5,977 nucleotides of DNA from Bacteroidales bacterium. GTDB lineage: Bacteria > Bacteroidota > Bacteroidia > Bacteroidales > Muribaculaceae. The notes under the pieces were generated by a model. The model was not told where the DNA came from and searched no databases. It saw only the letters and a list, made by a program, of their open reading frames with translations. The stretch spans positions 1 through 5,977 of the forward strand of contig JAAVGC010000060.1 of the NCBI GenBank assembly GCA_014800445.1, read 5' to 3'. The position numbers were made by a program, and so were the translations under genes. Position 1 is the first letter of the stretch. Each line of letters opens with the position of its first letter. Shown here one piece after another: positions 1 to 5,561 of this stretch.

Positions 1-930
1 GTCATCTATCTCTATGCGGCCGAGAGTCTCGTTCCACACGTTGCGGCCATCCTCTCTCACCTGATCGAAGCTGCGGTCACCAAGTTCATTAAGATTCAGC
101 AGAGCCTGTTCGGGGCTGATGAACGATGAGGCCACACGTGCCGTCACCACATCACCGCGTTTGGTCGAGGGGAAGCCCACGATAGCACCTGCATGATCGG
201 TTGTGGCATCAAGCTTGCCGGTATCTATTGTGCCGTTGTCGGCGATAGCTGTGTAAGTGAACGGAGCGTCGAATTCCACTACGAAATAATTGCGGAAATT
301 CTCAGGCACGCCACCGCTGTTGCGGGTTGTGTAACCGGTGATACGGCGCTTCTCCGGGTCGATTGCTATCGACGACCCGCGGTTGAAAGCATCCACTACC
401 ACAAAGGCGCTGTCAGTTTCCGGGAAAGTGAAGCGGAACATTGCGGCACGTGAAGTGGGAGTGATCTCGGTCACCACATCGTGATCGGCGAGATACACGC
501 GATAATAGTTGGGTTGCGATACTTCTGCCTTATGCGAGAACCAGCTTGCGCGTTCATTCTCGTCAAAGATCGGGCTTCCGGTCACAGGCATCAGCGAGAA
601 CTGGCCGTAGTCGTTTATCCAGGGCGAAGGCTGGTGAGTCTGTTTGAAACCTCTGATCTTGTCGGCGTCGTACGTGTAAGCCCATCCGTCACCCATCTTG
701 CCGGTTTGAGGAGTCCAGAAGTTCATGCCCCAGGGCAATGCTATCGCCGGATAAGTGTTGCCGGTTGAAAGTTTAAACGATGAGTGAGATCCCACGAGAG
801 GATTCACATAGTCAATAGGCGAGAGATCGCTCTTAGCAGTTTTCTCCGCCCCGCAGGAAGCCATGAGCATCATTGCGCCCGCAGCAAGCCCCGCAAGAAG
901 TGTTTTTTTCGATAAGGATTGGAAATGCAT
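1..930 (-). CDS. GH92 family glycoside hydrolase lipoprotein, N-terminal part (3' end outside window)
   Basis: The reading frame starts at ATG 930-928 and stays open to base 1, giving 310 residues; GH92 proteins usually have about 700-800, so more than half is missing. GH92 enzymes are calcium-dependent exo-alpha-mannosidases acting on N-glycans or mannan. What is visible: a signal peptide with basic KK at residues 8-9, a hydrophobic stretch and lipobox LMASC with Cys26 as the lipidation site; then the family's N-terminal beta-sandwich, beginning with DYVNPLVGS (40-48), GNTYPAIALPWGMNFWTPQTG (57-77) and GFKQTHQPSPWINDYGQF (94-111). The sequence after Cys26 (GAEKTAK) is not rich in acidic residues, so surface export is not indicated and a periplasm-facing location is plausible. 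The catalytic acid and base lie in the missing C-terminal domain, so activity cannot be judged here. The start is well placed before the signal peptide; no Shine-Dalgarno site is seen. The family call is firm; the linkage specificity is unknown. Confidence 0.93.
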   Translation of the reverse strand, partial: MHFQSLSKKTLLAGLAAGAMMLMASCGAEKTAKSDLSPIDYVNPLVGSHSSFKLSTGNTYPAIALPWGMNFWTPQTGKMGDGWAYTYDADKIRGFKQTHQPSPWINDYGQFSLMPVTGSPIFDENERASWFSHKAEVSQPNYYRVYLADHDVVTEITPTSRAAMFRFTFPETDSAFVVVDAFNRGSSIAIDPEKRRITGYTTRNSGGVPENFRNYFVVEFDAPFTYTAIADNGTIDTGKLDATTDHAGAIVGFPSTKRGDVVTARVASSFISPEQALLNLNELGDRSFDQVREDGRNVWNETLGRIEIDD

Positions 931-953
931 ATATACTGAATTTTATTACAATG

Positions 954-961
954 CAAAGTAA
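954..961 (-). promoter_or_regulatory. Possible -7 promoter element for the GH92 gene
   Basis: Read on the minus strand this is TTACTTTG, which matches the Bacteroidota -7 consensus TAnnTTTG at five of its six fixed positions. It lies 23 bases before the ATG at 930, which would give a short leader. No TTTG/TTG -33 element is seen at the expected distance, so this is a weak call. Confidence 0.3.
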
Positions 962-983
962 ATAAATTTTGAAATAATTTTTG
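960..983. repeat. 12-bp tandem repeat in the divergent intergenic region
   Basis: AAATAAATTTTG (960-971) is followed directly by AAATAATTTTTG (972-983), identical at 11 of 12 positions. It sits between the GH92 and GH95 starts, where promoters for both genes must lie or overlap. Each copy carries a TA-n3-TTTG element resembling the -7 box. It could be a duplicated promoter or operator half, or simple A/T-rich drift. Confidence 0.7.
963..971 (+). promoter_or_regulatory. Possible -7-like element for the GH95 gene
   Basis: TAAATTTTG resembles the Bacteroidota -7 box TAnnTTTG but has one extra base between TA and TTTG. It ends 24 bases before the ATG at 996. A near copy (TAATTTTTG, 975-983) follows as part of a tandem repeat, but lies very close to the start codon. 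No convincing -33 element was found. The A/T-rich composition makes chance matches likely. Confidence 0.22.
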
Positions 984-995
984 TATTTTCACACC

Positions 996-3359
996 ATGAA
1001 CATTAGCCAAAATCCAATTTTTCTTCTTTTCTCATTAATCGCGCCTTTCTGTCAGGCTGCGACCGATGCACCGGCGCGTCATTCTCTGTGGTACTTGCAG
1101 CCGGCCGATGCGATGGGAGCAGGCGATCCCTGGATGGAATATGCGCTTCCCATAGGCAACGGTCAGTTCGGAGCGATGATCTACGGCACGCTGCCCACCG
1201 AGCAGATTCAGTTCAATGAAAAGACACTCTGGACTGGTTCACCCACACTGCGCGGAGCCTACCAGAATTTCGGTGATATCTTCATTGAAGATCTGTCACC
1301 CGATGCTGTCCCAGTTTCCGATTACGATGCCATCGACTACAGGCGTTGGCTCGACCTCGGCACAGCTGTTGCCGGTGTTGACTTCACATCACCGTCCGAC
1401 ACGTCTGTCTCTTTTTCGCGACGTTACATCACCAGCTATCCCGATGGTGTCGTGGCAGCCCTTCTCACCGCTTCAGAGCCCGCTCAGATCTCCGTGAGAC
1501 TGCGCCTGCGCAACAATATCGGTGCCGACTCTGTGAAAGTCCGTTACGACGATGATGCCGAAGCGTCATTTGAAGGCAAGCTCGATCTTGTTAGCTACCG
1601 GGCAAAAATGAAAGCAGTTGCTTCCGGCGGAACAGTATCGGCCACCGACAGTTGCATCACCGTCACCGGAGCCGACTCTCTTCTGATTGTGCTTGCCGGA
1701 GCAACCGATTTCGACCAGCACTCCCCCACTTATATCGGCGATACATCTATGATGCATGCCGAAGTTGACCGCCGGGCTACAAGTGCCGCCGCAAAAGGCT
1801 GGTCTACACTGCTCGCCGACCATCTTGCCGACTACACCCCCATCTACGATCGCATGCGTCTCACGCTTGACGAAGCCGAAAACACATTGCCCACTGACCG
1901 TCTTATCGACCGCTACACTCAGTCAGGCTTTCGCTCCGCCGAAGCACTTATGCTTGAGGAACTCTACTTCCATTACGGGCGTTATCTCCTCATAGCCTCT
2001 TCACGTGGTGTCGACACCCCCTCCAATCTTCAGGGCATCTGGAATCACTCAGCCACTCCACCATGGGAAAGCGATCTCCACAGCAACATCAACGTGCAGA
2101 TGAACTACTGGCCCGCCGAAGCTACCAATCTGTCCGATCTGCACATGCCTTATCTCAACTACGTCCACAGCATGGCAATCGAGCACGACGAGTGGCCATC
2201 CTATGCCCGACGCTCCGGACAGCCCGTGGGGTGGACATGCTTCACTCAGAACAACATTTTCGGCAACTCTGACTATGCCGAAAACTACGTGATAGCCAAC
2301 GCATGGTACACCTCCCACCTCTGGCAACACTATCGCTACACACTCGACCGCGACTTTCTGCGCGACAAAGCCCTTCCTGTAATGATTTCATGCAGCCGCT
2401 TCTGGCTCGACCGTCTAAAACTCGACAACGACGGCACATGGGTCGCGCCTCTTGAGTGGTCACCCGAGCAGGGGCCGCAGCAGGAGGATGCCACAGCCCA
2501 CGCACAGCAGATCGTGACCGAGTTGTTTGAATCAACACTTCAGGCACTCGACATCATCGGCACCGAACCTGAACTTGCATCGCAGTTGCGGGAGCGCCTT
2601 TCGTCACTCGACCGTGGACTCGCCACCGAAATCTACGACGGCAAGTGGGGCAATCCTCACAACAGCATTGCCGTAGGCGACACAATTCTCCGCGAGTGGA
2701 AGACAAGTCCTTACTCTGCAGGAAACCCGGGACACCGCCATCTATCCCATCTCATGTGCCTCTTTCCATTCTCTCAGGTCACACCTGGCACACCGGAGTA
2801 TCGTGCGGCAATCAACTCCCTCCTCATGCGTGGCGATGCATCTACTGGATGGTCACTCGGGTGGAAGATCAATCTTTGGGCGCGTGCACTCGACGGTGAC
2901 CATGCCCGCCACATGATGAAATATTCCCTCAATCACTCGCGCAGTTACGACATCGACCAGCGCTATGGCGGTGTCTACTATAATCTTCTCGACTCACACG
3001 CCCCATTCCAGATCGACGGTAACATGGGCTTCACATCTGGAGTGGCAGAGATGCTGCTGCAAAGTCATGAGAATATGCTGCGGCTTCTTCCTGCCCTTCC
3101 CACCGCATGGCGGACCGGCTCTGCAACCGGCATGAGAGCCATAGGAGGCTTCGAGGTCGACCAGTATTGGCGCGACGGACACCTCACCGAAGCATCCGTG
3201 CTATCACTTGCTGGACAGCCCTGCACCATCACTTATCCCGGCATCATCCATGCTGCCGTCACCGACGGTTCCGGCAACACCATCTCCATAAGCACAAAGG
3301 ATACCGACACCATTACCTTCCCAACCACTGCTGGCACCACCTACACCATCACCCTCTGA
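996..3359 (+). CDS. GH95 family alpha-L-fucosidase, secreted
   Basis: This is a complete 787-residue protein. GH95 enzymes are inverting exo-hydrolases that usually remove alpha-1,2-linked L-fucose from host glycans; a few prefer L-galactose. The N-terminal segment (residues 1-21) is hydrophobic and ends in FCQA, fitting signal peptidase I cleavage near residue 21; Cys19 follows APF, which is not a lipobox. The N-terminal beta-sandwich domain begins with LWYLQPAD and contains ALPIGNGQFGAMIYG and QFNEKTLWTGSP. The alpha/alpha barrel carries SNLQGIWN, then HSNINVQMNYWPAE with Asn364 and Asn366, WSPEQGP with Glu491, and QIDGNMGF with Asp674. By motif these match the Asn421/Asn423, Glu566 and Asp766 residues of Bifidobacterium AfcA, so the enzyme should be active. 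His362, two residues before Asn364, fits fucosidase rather than galactosidase members, as I recall that work. A short beta-rich domain ends the protein. Length is normal for the family. ATG 996 is preferred over an in-frame TTG at 981, which would only add five residues before the signal peptide. Confidence 0.94.
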   Translation: MNISQNPIFLLFSLIAPFCQAATDAPARHSLWYLQPADAMGAGDPWMEYALPIGNGQFGAMIYGTLPTEQIQFNEKTLWTGSPTLRGAYQNFGDIFIEDLSPDAVPVSDYDAIDYRRWLDLGTAVAGVDFTSPSDTSVSFSRRYITSYPDGVVAALLTASEPAQISVRLRLRNNIGADSVKVRYDDDAEASFEGKLDLVSYRAKMKAVASGGTVSATDSCITVTGADSLLIVLAGATDFDQHSPTYIGDTSMMHAEVDRRATSAAAKGWSTLLADHLADYTPIYDRMRLTLDEAENTLPTDRLIDRYTQSGFRSAEALMLEELYFHYGRYLLIASSRGVDTPSNLQGIWNHSATPPWESDLHSNINVQMNYWPAEATNLSDLHMPYLNYVHSMAIEHDEWPSYARRSGQPVGWTCFTQNNIFGNSDYAENYVIANAWYTSHLWQHYRYTLDRDFLRDKALPVMISCSRFWLDRLKLDNDGTWVAPLEWSPEQGPQQEDATAHAQQIVTELFESTLQALDIIGTEPELASQLRERLSSLDRGLATEIYDGKWGNPHNSIAVGDTILREWKTSPYSAGNPGHRHLSHLMCLFPFSQVTPGTPEYRAAINSLLMRGDASTGWSLGWKINLWARALDGDHARHMMKYSLNHSRSYDIDQRYGGVYYNLLDSHAPFQIDGNMGFTSGVAEMLLQSHENMLRLLPALPTAWRTGSATGMRAIGGFEVDQYWRDGHLTEASVLSLAGQPCTITYPGIIHAAVTDGSGNTISISTKDTDTITFPTTAGTTYTITL

Positions 3360-3389
3360 CCCCACAATCCACCGACACACCCCAAGTCT

Positions 3390-3416
3390 TCTGAGTCCTC
3401 CGAGTTCTCTGAGATC
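3390..3416. repeat. Three 9-nt tandem repeats downstream of the GH95 gene
   Basis: The units are TCTGAGTCC (3390-3398), TCCGAGTTC (3399-3407) and TCTGAGATC (3408-3416), sharing the pattern TCYGAGNNC. They run into the perfect palindrome TGAGATCTCA (3410-3419), which is followed by an A-run that leads to the terminator hairpin. The region lies 30 bases after the GH95 stop codon and is not coding on either strand as far as I can see. Function unknown. Confidence 0.7.
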
Positions 3417-3427
3417 TCAAAAAAATA

Positions 3428-3463
3428 TTCTCCATGCTACGGCGTCCACCGCAGCATGGAGAA
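3428..3463. terminator. Bidirectional intrinsic terminator between convergent genes
   Basis: The arms TTCTCCATGCT (3428-3438) and AGCATGGAGAA (3453-3463) pair perfectly over 11 bp. After one A/C mismatch, three more pairs (3440-3442 with 3449-3451) leave a 6-base loop. An A-run at about 3419-3425 becomes a U-run for transcripts on the minus strand, ending the fimbrillin operon 23 bases past its stop. On the plus strand the hairpin is followed by the weaker T-rich ATTATTCTTTC for the GH95 transcript. It is likely stronger for the minus strand. Confidence 0.85.
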
Positions 3464-3485
3464 CATTATTCTTTCTCATCCCTAT

Positions 3486-4571
3486 TTATTTCGTAGTCAT
3501 CGGCACATTTATCGTGTCAGGTTGAGCCCAGTTGTCCACATCAACCGTAAACTTGACCGCGCCGCCAAGCACGGGCTTGCCGGGCGTCGGGTCGTCAGGA
3601 TCGACATATCCCGAGCCATTTGTGAAATCAAGCGTATAGATATAATGCTTGCCGGCCTCCCACGTTCCGCTCAGAGGTATCGATGCCCATGCGTAAGTTC
3701 TAAGATTTCCGTCGGCATCTTTCTTTGTATCTGTCGGGAAAGGATATACACGCATTCCATCTGCTGAAGTAATGTTGATCAGCACGCTTAGATAAACCTC
3801 TCGCGCCACATTGTCGGGATCATTTTTCGGAGACCACTCGATAAAGCTCTGTGGCAGCAACATTGCGTTGCCCGAAGCACCCATGATCGAGACTGGCGTG
3901 CTGCCCAGAGTAACTGTATCGCAGCTTGATTCATACACAAACGTATCGTGCCACTCGTCGAGAGTCCATTTCATTGTCCCGAAGTCAAACGTACCCATAT
4001 ATTCCGGACGACCGATGCGCATTCCGGCCACCTTGTAAATGTAAGCCGTGTTATCGGTCTTGGCGCGAAGCTCTATCTGAGAGAGCTGATGAGCGAAATT
4101 AAGCTCCACGCCGCTCGTTTCGTTCACCGATTTCTTACCGGTTGTAGTCGCTGTTATGAAATCCACTTGTTTCGATATATCCTCAGCGACAGTGAAATTT
4201 TCCAGCGTCTTTGTAGTTTCATTGATTGTAACGTCTGCTCCTAATTCTTCCTGCGACGGTGCATAGGCATAGAATGTCAGTTCACTGTCATCTCCGGGCC
4301 AATAGTATTCAGGGGTCGACTCAAAGAAACCATTTGTTCCCTTTTTAAATTCCAGGTTGGCAAACAGATCATTTTCGCTCGTTTCGCCGAGTGCCGTCAC
4401 ATAGATCGACGACAGGTTTGCATTGGTCGTCTCTGTAGCACGCGAGCTCATGGCCGGACGAAAATCAATTGCCTCTTGAGCCTGAGTGGCAACAGCTTCG
4501 GGTTCATCTTCCGCACATGCGCCAAGCGTCAGTGCCATAGCTCCGATAAAGAGCAGTCGTGTCGTTTTCAT
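3486..4571 (-). CDS. Fimbrillin family (Mfa_like_1) lipoprotein, probable pilus subunit
   Basis: This is a complete 361-residue protein of the fimbrillin superfamily, which builds type V pili or related surface proteins in Bacteroidales. A short signal peptide with Lys2 and Arg5 ends in lipobox LGAC, with Cys19 lipidated; the next residues (AEDEPE) are strongly acidic, like the export signal of surface lipoproteins. Family landmarks follow: IDFRP at 35-39 with SSRAT at 42-46, YYWPGDD at 89-95, FYAYAP at 100-105, QVDFITA at 135-141, LNFAHQLSQIEL at 157-168, MLLPQS at 237-242, and a last strand VKFTVDVDNW at 339-348 after a Pro/Asp-rich linker (about 323-333). Two beta-sandwich domains are expected. 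Arg44 could be a maturation cleavage site, as in P. gingivalis fimbrillins, but this is inferred. It is the last gene of the operon, 27 bases after the DUF5119 gene, with no promoter evident in the gap and no Shine-Dalgarno site; the terminator follows at once. Whether it forms the shaft, the tip or a non-polymerising surface protein is unknown. Confidence 0.88.
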   Translation of the reverse strand: MKTTRLLFIGAMALTLGACAEDEPEAVATQAQEAIDFRPAMSSRATETTNANLSSIYVTALGETSENDLFANLEFKKGTNGFFESTPEYYWPGDDSELTFYAYAPSQEELGADVTINETTKTLENFTVAEDISKQVDFITATTTGKKSVNETSGVELNFAHQLSQIELRAKTDNTAYIYKVAGMRIGRPEYMGTFDFGTMKWTLDEWHDTFVYESSCDTVTLGSTPVSIMGASGNAMLLPQSFIEWSPKNDPDNVAREVYLSVLINITSADGMRVYPFPTDTKKDADGNLRTYAWASIPLSGTWEAGKHYIYTLDFTNGSGYVDPDDPTPGKPVLGGAVKFTVDVDNWAQPDTINVPMTTK

Positions 4572-4598
4572 AGCAGTAGTATATTTATATTGTTTTAC

Positions 4599-5561
4599 TT
4601 ACATCTTAATCCCGATATTCTCCTCTTCCCATTCATCCACATCGGGGTGCAACCCTCCGGCGTTTATCTCCTTCTCTGGCAGCTCGAGCCCTTTTATCAC
4701 TATCTTCACGTGATGCGGGTCTGTAGCATCATGCACCTGATCAGTGACATCAAAGGTCTGAGTCCACATATCGCCGTCAGCAAGCGGCACACTCACCACT
4801 ATGGAGTCATCGTTTCCGTCAGCCTGACACTCACCGAAAGTCAGAAACTGCGCCGTTAGAGTTCCGGCATTCTCATCAGGTATGAGCTTGAATGGCATCT
4901 TCACTTTATTTTCAGTAGGCTGTTTGCTTCCGTGAAGGAATCCTTCAGCCATACCGTCAAGTGTGCCGTCCACTGCCCCGCCGTTCAGATTCACTATATT
5001 GTCAACATTCTCAAACACCACCGTGTAGTGGCACACAGCCTCCTCCGGATAAAGTGTCAGCACCTTGTGGGTATCAGTATAGTTTACCTCAAATCCGCTC
5101 TGCCTGTCGCTCCATAGCATCCCTGGAGTTGCTTCTGTGCGTTCCTCGTTATTGTCATCACGCGACATTGTTGCCGTTTGGCCGCTTAGCACAGCCGTGT
5201 TATCGGTTGCGTCAGGCGTATAGGTTTCAAACGCATCAACATCCGAAGTATTGCGTATCTGCACCCAATCGGTGTCATCACTGTTTTTGCACAGAGCCTC
5301 ATATCGTCCGTAAGGCACCGTTATGTGTCCGCCGTCGCGTCCGGTGAATATATATCTTATCGGCTCGCCACCCTTATCGGTATCATAGAGATAAAGAGCC
5401 ATTGATTCGGGTGAGGCATCGGGAGCTTTCTGCCAGTCAAACACCACCTCGATATCCTGCTTGTGTGTCTGCTCAAAGCATAGATCCTTGTGCTCACAGG
5501 CCGAAACGATCGGTAGCATTGCGATTGCCATATATCTGATTATGTTTCTCATCTCTTTCAT
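4599..5561 (-). CDS. DUF5119 family lipoprotein, anchor-like protein of the fimbrillin operon
   Basis: This is a 320-residue protein when started at ATG 5561-5559. Its function is not established, but DUF5119 proteins commonly sit beside DUF3575 and fimbrillin genes. The signal peptide ends in lipobox VSAC, giving lipidated Cys22, and is followed by the typical EHKDLC (23-28). The N-terminal domain has MALYLYD (54-60), YIFTGRDGG (70-78), VPYGRY (82-87) and NSDD (93-96), a pattern recalling FimB/Mfa2-type anchor proteins. The C-terminus ends with HPDVDEWEEE, similar to the final strand of the neighbouring fimbrillin. The chosen start overlaps the upstream DUF3575 stop as ATGA, suggesting translational coupling. 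ATG 5552 (MRNII) is also possible and would place Cys at 19; ATG 5600 is unlikely because it puts 13 polar residues ahead of the signal peptide and overlaps the upstream gene further. A role as pilus anchor or assembly partner is an inference from order and resemblance. Confidence 0.85.
   Translation of the reverse strand: MKEMRNIIRYMAIAMLPIVSACEHKDLCFEQTHKQDIEVVFDWQKAPDASPESMALYLYDTDKGGEPIRYIFTGRDGGHITVPYGRYEALCKNSDDTDWVQIRNTSDVDAFETYTPDATDNTAVLSGQTATMSRDDNNEERTEATPGMLWSDRQSGFEVNYTDTHKVLTLYPEEAVCHYTVVFENVDNIVNLNGGAVDGTLDGMAEGFLHGSKQPTENKVKMPFKLIPDENAGTLTAQFLTFGECQADGNDDSIVVSVPLADGDMWTQTFDVTDQVHDATDPHHVKIVIKGLELPEKEINAGGLHPDVDEWEEENIGIKM
5558..5561 (-). other. ATGA stop/start overlap between DUF3575 and DUF5119 genes
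   Basis: On the minus strand the DUF3575 stop TGA (5560-5558) shares bases with the ATG (5561-5559) of the DUF5119 gene. Such overlaps usually mean that terminating ribosomes restart on the next gene. An AAGGGC stretch lies a few bases upstream and could help initiation. The overlap supports both the start choice and the operon. Confidence 0.7.

Noticed and set aside
193..768. Two plus-strand open frames of 86 and 95 codons (193-453, 481-768)
   Set aside because: Both lie antisense within the clear GH92 coding region and have no recognisable domain or leader.
903..909. Run of seven A (on the coding strand) in GH92 codons 7-10 as a phase-variation or slippage site
   Set aside because: Seven bases is short and encodes the expected Lys residues of the signal peptide; nothing else suggests switching.
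981..995. TTG start at 981 giving a 792-residue GH95 protein
   Set aside because: ATG 996 directly precedes the hydrophobic signal peptide; the extra five residues add nothing recognisable and TTG starts are rare in this phylum.
3107..3394. His- and Arg-rich 95-codon plus-strand frame over the GH95 3' end
   Set aside because: The many His codons come from reading the Cys/Thr/Ile-rich GH95 codons (CAYCAC-type) out of frame; no start signal or domain is visible.
4476..4859. 127-codon plus-strand frame across the fimbrillin/DUF5119 junction
   Set aside because: It is antisense to two well-supported genes, and its composition resembles a shadow of them.
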